Source: a candidate division CSSED10-310 bacterium (GTDB lineage Bacteria > CSSED10-310). Taken from it: DNA of 64,000 bases. The DNA lies in contig JAFGEQ010000019.1 in assembly GCA_016931515.1 (NCBI GenBank), positions 1 through 64,000 of the forward strand. The letters are read 5' to 3'. The position numbers were made by a program, and so were the translations under genes. The notes beneath the pieces were generated by a model. The model searched no databases. It saw only the letters and a program-made list of their open reading frames with translations, and was not told the origin of the DNA. Of this stretch, positions 41,317-49,831 are shown piece after piece. How positions within the stretch are numbered: the stretch's first letter is position 1; each line of letters opens with the position of its first letter.

Positions 41317-42135
41317 ATGAGATATCCACCGGTTGTTGCCGTTCTTTCGGGGCTTGACCCGACTGGAGGAGCCGGACTGCTGGCGGATATCAGGGCCCTG
41401 ACGGCTGCGGGCGTACGAATTGCACCGATGCTGACGGCTAATACCATTCAGGGAAGGGATGTTATCGCGGAGTATCAGGCGATCGATTCGTCATTTCTTG
41501 CAAGACAACTGGACAGCATTGACAGGTTGTTCCGACCGTCTGCGATGAAGATCGGTATGATCGGCAGTCCGGCAATTGCTGATGTTATCAAAAAATTTCT
41601 TCGCAGAACGTCCATGCAGGTTGTACTGGATCCTGTAATGAAAGCGAGTTCAGGGGGCTTACTGTCAACGGACTGTCTTCGGGTGAATATATTGGAACTG
41701 GCCGGTTATGTGACCGTTCTGACACCGAACCGCGATGAGCTTGCCTGGTTAAGCGGAATGGATGTGCAAAGCGATCAGGATCTGATTGACGCTGTGGCGG
41801 TTCTGCGTAGGAAGGGATTCCGTGCAGTTTATGTCAAGGGAGGCCATTTCGACGGCGATCCGAAGGATGTCCTGATTGAAAACGAACGCGTTCGCGCGGA
41901 ATATATCGGACCCCGAATGAAGAACAAAGTCAGGGGAACGGGGTGTCACCTCGCTGCATTCATGGCAGGCGAGCTTGCGATTGGATACAGGCTTGAGGAT
42001 GCATGCAGACTGGCATATCAATATGTTCAATCCATGCTGATCGACTATGTTGGAGCGGGGAATGGGATCCTTCCCGCGGATGTTCCGGTGGAGGCTTTCA
42101 CACATCCGGGTTATAATAAAGAACATGATGAGTGA
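41317..42135 (+). CDS. thiD: Hydroxymethylpyrimidine (phosphate) kinase ThiD
   Basis: A 272-residue ribokinase-fold enzyme that phosphorylates HMP-P to HMP-PP. Motifs are LSGLDPTGGAGLLADI, LDPVMKASSGG, LTPNRDELAWLSG and the anion hole VRGTGCHLAAFMAGEL. In many ThiD proteins the first block reads AGxDxSGGAG, and the Thr variant here is conservative. It lies two bases after thiC and overlaps the radical SAM gene by 11 bases. Confidence 0.93.
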   Translation: MRYPPVVAVLSGLDPTGGAGLLADIRALTAAGVRIAPMLTANTIQGRDVIAEYQAIDSSFLARQLDSIDRLFRPSAMKIGMIGSPAIADVIKKFLRRTSMQVVLDPVMKASSGGLLSTDCLRVNILELAGYVTVLTPNRDELAWLSGMDVQSDQDLIDAVAVLRRKGFRAVYVKGGHFDGDPKDVLIENERVRAEYIGPRMKNKVRGTGCHLAAFMAGELAIGYRLEDACRLAYQYVQSMLIDYVGAGNGILPADVPVEAFTHPGYNKEHDE

Positions 42136-43297
42136 TCGATATGAATCCGGTGAATTTTTCAGAGAACTGTCAAATCAGGTGTCAGTTCCGGTTACGCGCA
42201 GGACATTTCTGAGATGTATGGGTGCAGGTGTGACAGCCCTCGCGGCGATGTCGATCTCGCCTCCCTGTATCTTCGGCCGGTCTGCGCCGGACACCCCGGC
42301 TCGTTTCTTTGAACGTCTCGAGCATGATGCCGTTCAATGTTATCAGTGCTACCGCAAGTGTACGATCGAAGCCGGTTCTGCAGGTCATTGCAAAATCAGA
42401 ACAAACCGAAAAGGTAGTCTATATACGAGTTCGTATGGGAATCCGGGTGCCCTGAATATCGATCCGGTCGAGAAAAAACCGTTCAGTCACGTGTTGCCGG
42501 GTTCACTCACGTATTCATTGGCGCTGATTGGATGCAACATCGATTGCAAGTTTTGCCAGAACTGGCAAATTGCTCACGCCAAACCCGGAAGCCTGCATAT
42601 CCAGTCGATGACGCCGGAACAGGTTGGACAGCGCGCGCGTTTAAGTTCCTGCCCGACGATTGCATGCACATATTCGGAACCCACTGTGTGGTCTGAATAC
42701 GTCCTGGATTGTGCGGATGCAGCAGCGACGTTGGGAATCGGAACGCTGGTTGTCTCCAATGGAACATGGACTGAGCGGGTTCTGGACGAATTATTGAAGC
42801 GAGTGAAAGCGATCAAAGTGGATCTGAAATCCATAGAACCCGGTTATTACCGTGATGTATGTGATGGAGAACTGGCACCTGTTCTGAAGAACATCGAACG
42901 GATCCGGCGCTCCGGCGTCTGGTTGGAGCTGGTAAACCTGGTTGTTCCGACTCTGAACGACAAGCCGGAGGAAATAAAGAAGATGGTCCGATGGGTTAAG
43001 ACCAATCTGGGCGATGATGTTCCGCTGCATTTCACGCGTTTTCACCCGATGTACAAGCTTCAGCAGTTGAGTCCAACGCCGGAGTCGACGTTAACACGGG
43101 CTTGGGAGTCAGCGAAAGCGGAGGGCTTGAAGTATGCCTATGTGGGGAATGTCGCGGATCATCCCGGGGAGAATACCTATTGTCCGCAATGTGGTCGCAT
43201 CGTGATCCGGCGGAGGGGGTATCGGAGTGAGATTTTGGATTTCAGGGAGGGCCGCTGTGGATCATGCGGGGCTGTTCTGCCCGGTGTCTGGTCCTGA
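42125..43297 (+). CDS. AmmeMemoRadiSam/PflA-like radical SAM protein with Tat-type N-terminus
   Basis: A 390-residue radical SAM protein. The SAM cluster motif is CNIDCKFCQNW at about residues 142-152, preceded by a Cys-rich block CYQCYRKCTIEAGSAGHC and followed by a C-terminal zinc-ribbon-like CPQCG/CGSCG pair. This matches the PflA-like AmmeMemoRadiSam group, whose reaction is unknown. The N-terminus has VTRRTFLRCMGAGVTALAAM, a twin-arginine motif followed by a hydrophobic run. It would mark the enzyme for folded export or membrane association. It overlaps thiD and ends four bases from the convergent htrA-like gene. Confidence 0.8.
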   Translation: MMSDRYESGEFFRELSNQVSVPVTRRTFLRCMGAGVTALAAMSISPPCIFGRSAPDTPARFFERLEHDAVQCYQCYRKCTIEAGSAGHCKIRTNRKGSLYTSSYGNPGALNIDPVEKKPFSHVLPGSLTYSLALIGCNIDCKFCQNWQIAHAKPGSLHIQSMTPEQVGQRARLSSCPTIACTYSEPTVWSEYVLDCADAAATLGIGTLVVSNGTWTERVLDELLKRVKAIKVDLKSIEPGYYRDVCDGELAPVLKNIERIRRSGVWLELVNLVVPTLNDKPEEIKKMVRWVKTNLGDDVPLHFTRFHPMYKLQQLSPTPESTLTRAWESAKAEGLKYAYVGNVADHPGENTYCPQCGRIVIRRRGYRSEILDFREGRCGSCGAVLPGVWS

Positions 43298-43301
43298 GTC
43301 T

Positions 43302-44516
43302 TTACTCATCTGAAGCCAATCCGGTGTCCGAATCACTCGGAGAGGGTTCCTCCAGAGGGTCCGGTTTGGATGACTCATCCTCCTGTATTAAATCTTTCTG
43401 GGCAGGCCGTTCCTGAATAACAACTTCAGTACGTAGATTTTTACCCTCCCGGATAAAATCGATGGGTACACGGGTACCTGGAGAAAGGTCCTGGATCATC
43501 CGTCCAAGATCACGCGGATCCCGAACATCCATCCCGTTCACACACAGCAAGCCATCCCCGAGACTCAGACCCGCATTCTCAGCGGGACTCCCCGGGATGA
43601 TGCGGACCACCCGAAGACCTCCATCCGTGGATTCAGATTCTTTTTGAGCTTGTACGCTGACGCCAATCCATCCCCTTATGACACGGCCTGAACGGATGAT
43701 CTGCTCCACAACCGGGTGAACCTGATTGATCGGAACACCAACGCCCAGGCTTGAATACGAATTGACCTGTGATGGTGAAAAATTTTGCTGATTATGAGAA
43801 GTCAGCATCTTTACAACGGCATTGAAACCGATATCTTCTTCCCGTCCGAGGGCGATTCCGGCCAGATGACCATTGGAATCAATCAGAGCGCCCCCTGAAT
43901 TCCCCGGTCTGAGAGGTGCAGTAAACTGGAACCAGTGCCGGCTTGGATCGAAATCTTCCGGCGGTACGCCGGCCATTCCGGGTGAAATAGTCGGCAGACC
44001 TCCATAACCATAACCCATCAGAACAAGCCACGATCCTTCCGGCAACTTCATTGTGCGATGGGTCATAGGCATAAAACAATCGGGTAATGGGGTGTCAATG
44101 GTTAATACAGCCAGATTGGTAACGTCGTCGGAACCAATCAGTTTCGCTCTAAAGGTGTTTCCTTTACTGGATCGCACCGTGATGAAATCGGCGGTTTTAA
44201 CGACGGATTTTGTTGTTACAATATGACCCTTGTCATCCCATATGACACCGGACCCGAGAGACAGGTACCATTTTTGTTGCAGGTCGTTTCGCTGGGTTAA
44301 ATGGGCACTGAGGGCTTTCCCAAACGGGCCCATCCTGTCCGAGATTCCGATCTTTGCCTCTATATTGACGATCCCATCCCTCGCCCGAGATACCAGTGCA
44401 AGCGTTTCATCATCGACAGGATGAGCGCAAACCGTAAAAAGTGGAGCTGTGACATTCAGCATGCAGACGATGATAAACAGACGGGATACCGAGAAACTAA
44501 TAAATGGTCCGCTCAT
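43302..44516 (-). CDS. HtrA-like PDZ protein with a degenerate catalytic triad
   Basis: A 404-residue exported trypsin-fold/PDZ protein of the HtrA family. A signal peptide (LFIIVCMLNVTAPLFTVCA) is followed by the protease domain (about 80-230) and a PDZ domain (about 265-360; VVRIIPGSPAENAGLSLGDG). The nucleophile is kept in RPGNSGGAL (Ser207), but the catalytic His position is Ser104 (VTTKSVV where active enzymes have TNNHVV). The catalytic Asp is Asn134 (VTNLAV in place of TDLAV). It is probably a pseudoprotease sensor or chaperone. The start at 44516 lies inside the anti-sigma gene, so the two are coupled. An ATG at 44642 is less likely. Confidence 0.82.
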   Translation of the reverse strand: MSGPFISFSVSRLFIIVCMLNVTAPLFTVCAHPVDDETLALVSRARDGIVNIEAKIGISDRMGPFGKALSAHLTQRNDLQQKWYLSLGSGVIWDDKGHIVTTKSVVKTADFITVRSSKGNTFRAKLIGSDDVTNLAVLTIDTPLPDCFMPMTHRTMKLPEGSWLVLMGYGYGGLPTISPGMAGVPPEDFDPSRHWFQFTAPLRPGNSGGALIDSNGHLAGIALGREEDIGFNAVVKMLTSHNQQNFSPSQVNSYSSLGVGVPINQVHPVVEQIIRSGRVIRGWIGVSVQAQKESESTDGGLRVVRIIPGSPAENAGLSLGDGLLCVNGMDVRDPRDLGRMIQDLSPGTRVPIDFIREGKNLRTEVVIQERPAQKDLIQEDESSKPDPLEEPSPSDSDTGLASDE

Positions 44517-45117
44517 AATTAACCCGCATAGGGACATTATCCAGAACATATTGTGATGAAGAGTGCGATTGCGATTCGGGGATCGGATTCGGAGCATGAG
44601 TCTCGCTATAGAGATCTTCGGGAGAGTCCGGGATAGTCGCAACGTTGACCGGAATCATGGATCCCTGGACATAGCGATCCAATGTATATTCACGGATAAC
44701 CTCGTCATCGGCAACAACGGTTTCGGGTATGGAACTCGCGGTGTAACGGTCCGAAGCGGTCATGACCGGTTCCGACAATCGAGGGCTGATTACATTATCG
44801 GTTGTCAAACCGATGATGACTCCCAATACCATGGCGGCGGCCGGCACGAGAACGGCTTGCCATCTCCAGAATGATGATCGCTGGGTTTTTCGATCCTGGT
44901 ATTTACGGATCGAAGCGTACACCCGGAATTGAAAATCCTCGGGTGCCGTCAATGGAGGCAGATGCCGGATGCGTCGCCCCATCTCTTCCAGCAGATCCCG
45001 TTTTTTCCGGCAAGACGGACAACGGATCAGATGGGCTTTAATGGCATTCGTCTGATCTGCTTCCAATTCCTTGTCATTAAAAGCTGATAGCTGCTCCAAA
45101 ACTTGATGACAATTCAT
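44497..45117 (-). CDS. Zinc-finger anti-sigma factor, membrane-spanning
   Basis: A 206-residue anti-sigma factor. The N-terminal zf-HC2/ZAS domain has the zinc signature HLIRCPSC at about residues 29-36. A single membrane helix (AVLVPAAAMVLGVIIGL, about 92-108) and an Asp/Ser/Pro-rich outer region follow. It should hold the ECF sigma factor at the membrane until an envelope signal releases it. The start at 45117 has an excellent GGAGGT. It follows the sigma gene and overlaps the HtrA-like gene. Confidence 0.87.
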   Translation of the reverse strand: MNCHQVLEQLSAFNDKELEADQTNAIKAHLIRCPSCRKKRDLLEEMGRRIRHLPPLTAPEDFQFRVYASIRKYQDRKTQRSSFWRWQAVLVPAAAMVLGVIIGLTTDNVISPRLSEPVMTASDRYTASSIPETVVADDEVIREYTLDRYVQGSMIPVNVATIPDSPEDLYSETHAPNPIPESQSHSSSQYVLDNVPMRVNYERTIY

Positions 45118-45130
45118 CTTACCTCCATCA

Positions 45131-45766
45131 TTACATAGCAACAGCACTGGCGGCACGAGTCCGTTTCAATACTGTTTCCAAGAGGGAACGACCCCGATTC
45201 AACCGTGATTTCACAGTACCCCGGGGAATATCCAAAATTTGCGCAATTTCCTCATAATCATAACCTTCCAATTCCCTCAGTATCAGCGGTGCCCGATATT
45301 TCAGGGGCACTTTCTCCAGCGCGTTCGACACTTCCTTTGATGACTCCATCTGTGAAACGAGTTGTTCCGGATCCACTGAATCTTCGTCTTTCAAATCTGA
45401 GATAACATTCCGGTCATCTTCGGATTGATTACTGTCGATTGTAACAAAACGCCAGCGTTTGCGTCTGCGCAGTTCATTGATGGCCAGATTCGACGCAATC
45501 CGGTAGACCCATGGAGCGAAACGGCTACCTGGGTGATATCGACCGGCGTTTATATAAATTCTCACAAAAACCTCCTGAGTCAAGTCTTCTGCCAGATGCC
45601 GATCGGTAACCATTCGATACACGTAATTCAATATCCGATCCTGGTATCGCTCCATGAGGCGTAGGAAACCGGACTCGTCACCCTGCTGAAATCGGCACAT
45701 CAAATCATCATCTGAAATCGGCATCGTCTGGTTTATTCCGTGAGTAGAATGTCCATTACCAAGCAT
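45131..45766 (-). CDS. ECF (RpoE-type) RNA polymerase sigma factor
   Basis: A 211-residue sigma-70 family ECF factor. Region 2 contains RYQDRILNYVYRMV, DLTQEVFVRIY and FAPWVYRIASNLAINELRRR. Region 4 contains VPLKYRAPLILRELEGYDYEEIA and the helix-turn-helix IPRGTVKSRLNRGR. A GTG two codons earlier (45772) is also possible. The next genes are its anti-sigma factor and an HtrA-like protein, the usual layout of an envelope-stress unit. A candidate ECF-type promoter sits just upstream. Confidence 0.92.
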   Translation of the reverse strand: MLGNGHSTHGINQTMPISDDDLMCRFQQGDESGFLRLMERYQDRILNYVYRMVTDRHLAEDLTQEVFVRIYINAGRYHPGSRFAPWVYRIASNLAINELRRRKRWRFVTIDSNQSEDDRNVISDLKDEDSVDPEQLVSQMESSKEVSNALEKVPLKYRAPLILRELEGYDYEEIAQILDIPRGTVKSRLNRGRSLLETVLKRTRAASAVAM

Positions 45767-45781
45767 CTGCACTCACCCTCT

Positions 45782-45809
45782 ATTACCAGCTTTCTCTGGA
45801 AAAGGTTCC
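45782..45809 (-). promoter_or_regulatory. Candidate ECF-type promoter of the sigma/anti-sigma operon
   Basis: On the minus strand GGAACC (complement of 45804-45809) and GGTAAT (complement of 45782-45787) are 16 bases apart. The GGAAC element is the usual -35 core of ECF promoters and autoregulation is common. The -10 match is only suggestive. Confidence 0.35.
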
Positions 45810-45824
45810 CAAAAGATCGAACGA

Positions 45825-47360
45825 TCACAGCCATGTCATCCGATACTGGTCCCGTTGCAGCAGATCTTCTTCCGAAATTTTGACCTGGATACCCAAGGCT
45901 GAAAAATGCTGGTTGATCCTGTCATTACACAATTCGATATACGGCTTTACCGTTGGATGAACGGTTAATCGAATACCTGTCGCCAGATCAGGCGGGCGCG
46001 CATATAAAAGATCATCGATTGCCTGCGCGGCCACTGTCTGGGGATGCAGAATTTTTCCTCGCCCCTGGCAACAGGGGCAATTTTGAAGATAGGTCCTGGA
46101 AAGACTTCGTTTAATTCTTTTCCGCGTAATCTCCACGAGTCCCATTGGAGAAAAATCCGAGATATTCACTTTGCTCCGATCCGCTTCAAAGGCAGAGCGC
46201 AGGCGCTGAACCACCGCGTGACTGTTCTCCGGTAATTCCATATCGATGAAATCAATCACGATGATTCCACCGATATCCCGGATGCGCACCTGCCGTGCAA
46301 TCACATCTGCAGCTTCCAGATTCGTCTTGAATACCGTTTCCTCCAGGTTACACTTACCGGCAAATCGTCCTGTATTCACATCAATGACCGTCATGGCTTC
46401 CGTATCGTCAAATACAAGGTAACCACCGGAGGGCAATTCCACCCGTCGATCGACGGCAATACTGAAATCTTTTTCAAGATTGTACCGGATGAACAGCGGA
46501 TTTACACCGCTATAATGCCGGATCCGATCAATCAGTCTCGGAGCAAACTCGTTAACAAACTCCCGGCAGGCAAGAAATTCATCCTCCGAATCGATGAGAA
46601 CCGACTCGACTGATTCATCAAACAGATCCCGCATGACCTGCGGGATTGCATCAAGATCATGGTAGACCAATTCGGGGGGTGTCGTTTTTTTGGAGTCGGA
46701 TTGAATTTTCTGCCAGATGTTGCTTAAATACGTCACATCATTCAGGAATTCCTGCTGGGACACTCCTTCAGCCGCCGTTCGGACAATGAGACCTGAATCG
46801 GCAGGTCGGACATCTTCCAAAATCTGCCGCAACCGACTCCTTTCTTCATCCGATTCGATCCGTTTGGATACTCCGATATGATTGGATGAGGCCATCAGAA
46901 CCAGATAACGACCCGGGATCGTGATATGTGTGGTGACTCTCGCACCCTTCATCTCCATCGGCTCCCGCGTGATCTGGACCAGCACTTTCTGTCCAGGCTG
47001 GATCACATCATGAATCGATCGCTTCTTCGTTTCTTCATTCGCAGTCGGTATTCCGCCGAGTTCCAGATCCCGATCAGTCGATTCATCATGAAGGTCATCG
47101 TCATTCAGAAACGGCACGGTTTCCTCCGCTTCCGGGTAAATGATGTCGTCGATGTACAAGAATGCATCCCGCTTCATCCCGATATCCACAAAAGCTGCCT
47201 GAATACCGGCCAGCACATTGGTTACCCGGCCCAGATACACATTCCCCAGCAATCGATGTCGGGCTTTTCCTTCTACATATACTTCCGCCAGTTGATCATC
47301 TTCGACAATGGCAATCCTTGTAAAACAGGGCGCCACATTAATATACATTTTTCTCGTCAT
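45825..47360 (-). CDS. rng: Ribonuclease E/G family protein
   Basis: A 511-residue endoribonuclease of the RNase G type that processes rRNA and mRNA 5' ends. The S1 domain has GNVYLGRVTNVLAGIQAAFV with an acidic insert (about 70-100) of the sort RNase G proteins carry. The catalytic metal motif is VIDVNTGRFAG, the second aspartate is in GGIIVIDFIDME, and the zinc link is CPCCQGRG. There is no long RNase E C-terminal scaffold. The start at 47360 lies just past the stop of the radical SAM gene. Longer in-frame starts inside that gene are unlikely. Confidence 0.92.
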   Translation of the reverse strand: MTRKMYINVAPCFTRIAIVEDDQLAEVYVEGKARHRLLGNVYLGRVTNVLAGIQAAFVDIGMKRDAFLYIDDIIYPEAEETVPFLNDDDLHDESTDRDLELGGIPTANEETKKRSIHDVIQPGQKVLVQITREPMEMKGARVTTHITIPGRYLVLMASSNHIGVSKRIESDEERSRLRQILEDVRPADSGLIVRTAAEGVSQQEFLNDVTYLSNIWQKIQSDSKKTTPPELVYHDLDAIPQVMRDLFDESVESVLIDSEDEFLACREFVNEFAPRLIDRIRHYSGVNPLFIRYNLEKDFSIAVDRRVELPSGGYLVFDDTEAMTVIDVNTGRFAGKCNLEETVFKTNLEAADVIARQVRIRDIGGIIVIDFIDMELPENSHAVVQRLRSAFEADRSKVNISDFSPMGLVEITRKRIKRSLSRTYLQNCPCCQGRGKILHPQTVAAQAIDDLLYARPPDLATGIRLTVHPTVKPYIELCNDRINQHFSALGIQVKISEEDLLQRDQYRMTWL

Positions 47361-47365
47361 TCCAC

Positions 47366-49819
47366 TTATTCCTGAGTTATCCATCCAAATGGCACAAGGG
47401 ATTCGCCTGCATCCGCCAACCATCCCAGCCGAGCTCCAAACGGTTGAAAAATCCAAGGTTCACCGTCGCTGTAAATTATCTCCATTACACGTTTCAACGT
47501 CGGACCATCCCGAGTCTGCTCCGGCAGAGCACATACAAAATCCATCTCCATCCGCTCAAGTCTCTCCCGGATATCCTGCAGCAGACTCACTCGTTCAATC
47601 ATCACTATTTTATCACCTGTATGAAGGTTCTCATAGAGATTTCGATACCGGCCATTCGTTGCCAGTCCCACAAGAAACCATTTGAGACTGCGAAGCTGCT
47701 TCGAATCACTCGCCGGTCGCAGACTGCGAAATCGGATTTCAGGAGGCAATTGATCGTTTAAGCGCTGTAAAACTTGGTGACAAGGCAGGACATCCGAAAG
47801 GTGAAACTCGACCGGTTCGCACCAACGCTCAAATCCAAGCGGTACGGGCTGTTGCCATGACATTTTGGGATGAGGATTGAAACCTTGACTGTAAGCTAAA
47901 GGCAGGTCCGCCCGTCGCATCGCCCGTGTCACGGCGTTGAAAATTTCCATGTGTCCAAATAACCGGAAATCCGATAGAACCTGGAAGATTCCGAGGTAAT
48001 GATGGGTTTCCTGATGTATGGGTTGGACATTTTTCCCGGGAGAATCACCAGGGACGTGCTTTTTTAGAGGTGGTTCCGGTAACGGTTGCGATTCGACATC
48101 GGTCCCTGCTGAAACGGCTGCTTCATACGTTCTGACCAGTTGTTCTTCCGGGATACCGGTGTGAATAAATGACCATGGGAGACGATCCTGTCCGGGTACG
48201 TAATGCCTGATTGCTTCCACTTCCATCGAAAGATCGTTCGTTTTGAAAGCGTTCGCCCACGCAAGACTGTCGAAACATTCGCTCCATGCATCCATCCTGC
48301 ATCCTGCCAGGAAGGCATTCTCGATGACTGCTCCCATCCGTTCGTCACCCCTGGCAAGGCAAGATTCCAGACGACTTGATGGAAGATCATTCATGGATAA
48401 TTTAATCGCCGCTGTCGCACAACCATCCCTTAAAATCTGCTGCCTGCGACGGATATCTGTCTCCGCCGCCTGACCGCACCATTGGAACGGTGTATGGGGT
48501 TTCGGAATAAACGTGGCTGCAGAAACATGCACGGCGGTCCGATTACCGCATATCGATCGCCCGATCTTCAGGATACACCGGACGAGATCCAGTATGGACA
48601 TAATGTCCTCATCTTTTTCGAAAGGAAGCCCGATCATGAAATACAGTTTGATAACACTCCAGCCTGCTTTGAATACCGATTCAACGGTTTCAAGCAATTT
48701 ATCGAGAGGAAATGGTTTTCCAATTATTTTCCGCAGTCGGTCAGATCCGGCTTCAGGTGCAAGAGTAAAACCAGTTTTTCGGACCTGCCGGATTTCTGAG
48801 ATCATTGCGGGTGTCAAACGTTCCGGGCGAAGCGAAGGGAGAGAAATCGACACGCACCTGTCGGCAAGGTAGCTCATTAAATTAGCAAGCAGTGATTCAA
48901 CATCCGGGTAATCGGCGATATTCAGAGAGAGCAAAGACACTTCCTCATATCCGGTTTGCTCCAGGTTCTTTTTGACGAGTTCAATGATTCGATCCGGGGA
49001 ACGATGCCGGACGGGGCTATAGAAAATCCGGGCCTGGCAGAATCGGCAGCTCCTGGGACAACCACGCATTGCTTCCACAACGATACGTTCATGGACAGGT
49101 CGTGTAACGGGCACGAGGGGCGGATCCGGGTGCGGAGCGTTTTCCAGATCAGCAATACACTGCTTTTCAACGATGGTTTTTTCCGCTCCTGGCGCACTGT
49201 CTGCAGGTATATAAAATCCAGGTACGGATGCCAGATTCTCCAGGAATTTTTTTCGATTTCCAACCGGAAAAACCTGCATCATGGCCGGGATGCCCTGCTC
49301 CGCCTCCCCGATGAAGAAAGCGTCGAAGAAGGCATCAAGCGGTAAAGGATTCAGCGCAGCAATACCTCCGCCCAGAATAATCGGCATGGATTCCGTCCGT
49401 TTATCGCGATGTATCGGGATTCCTCCCAGGTCGAGAACATTCAGGATATTCGTGCAACACAATTCATGGGGAAGAGTGAAACAGATCAGATCGCAATCCT
49501 TGAGTGGTCTGCGGGATTCAAGCGTAGTCAGCACGAGATTTCTGGAGCGAAGGGTTTGTTCCATATCCGGCCAGGGAGCAAAGACACGCTCGACGGTGAT
49601 TCCCGGAATGTCTTTGAAGATCTGATACATCACCTGCAATCCGAAATGCGACATTCCGATCTCGTATACATCCGGATAGCAGATCGCGACGTGTATTGAG
49701 TGTGTGGGATCGATGGCCGGGAGGTTCCACTCGCGACCGATATAGCGCCCCGGCCGCTGGATTGAGAATGCTTTTTCCGGTTTCCTGACATGAGTTTTTC
49801 TTTTCTTGTGTCTTGACAT
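47366..49819 (-). CDS. B12-binding-type radical SAM protein fused to DUF2344
   Basis: An 817-residue fusion. The first about 590 residues are a radical SAM protein of the TIGR03960 type, with the cluster motif CPRSCRFCQAR near residue 250. The C-terminal about 200 residues match DUF2344/TIGR03936 (VLSDFRLFGHMEIFNAVTRA, AYSQGFNPHPKMSW). The two are separate genes in some bacteria and regularly sit beside rng and ribosomal-protein genes, so a role in rRNA, tRNA or ribosomal-protein modification is suspected but unproven. It lies between rodA and rng, with six bases between its stop and the rng ATG. Confidence 0.85.
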   Translation of the reverse strand: MSRHKKRKTHVRKPEKAFSIQRPGRYIGREWNLPAIDPTHSIHVAICYPDVYEIGMSHFGLQVMYQIFKDIPGITVERVFAPWPDMEQTLRSRNLVLTTLESRRPLKDCDLICFTLPHELCCTNILNVLDLGGIPIHRDKRTESMPIILGGGIAALNPLPLDAFFDAFFIGEAEQGIPAMMQVFPVGNRKKFLENLASVPGFYIPADSAPGAEKTIVEKQCIADLENAPHPDPPLVPVTRPVHERIVVEAMRGCPRSCRFCQARIFYSPVRHRSPDRIIELVKKNLEQTGYEEVSLLSLNIADYPDVESLLANLMSYLADRCVSISLPSLRPERLTPAMISEIRQVRKTGFTLAPEAGSDRLRKIIGKPFPLDKLLETVESVFKAGWSVIKLYFMIGLPFEKDEDIMSILDLVRCILKIGRSICGNRTAVHVSAATFIPKPHTPFQWCGQAAETDIRRRQQILRDGCATAAIKLSMNDLPSSRLESCLARGDERMGAVIENAFLAGCRMDAWSECFDSLAWANAFKTNDLSMEVEAIRHYVPGQDRLPWSFIHTGIPEEQLVRTYEAAVSAGTDVESQPLPEPPLKKHVPGDSPGKNVQPIHQETHHYLGIFQVLSDFRLFGHMEIFNAVTRAMRRADLPLAYSQGFNPHPKMSWQQPVPLGFERWCEPVEFHLSDVLPCHQVLQRLNDQLPPEIRFRSLRPASDSKQLRSLKWFLVGLATNGRYRNLYENLHTGDKIVMIERVSLLQDIRERLERMEMDFVCALPEQTRDGPTLKRVMEIIYSDGEPWIFQPFGARLGWLADAGESLVPFGWITQE

Positions 49820-49831
49820 AGTTAACAGCCT

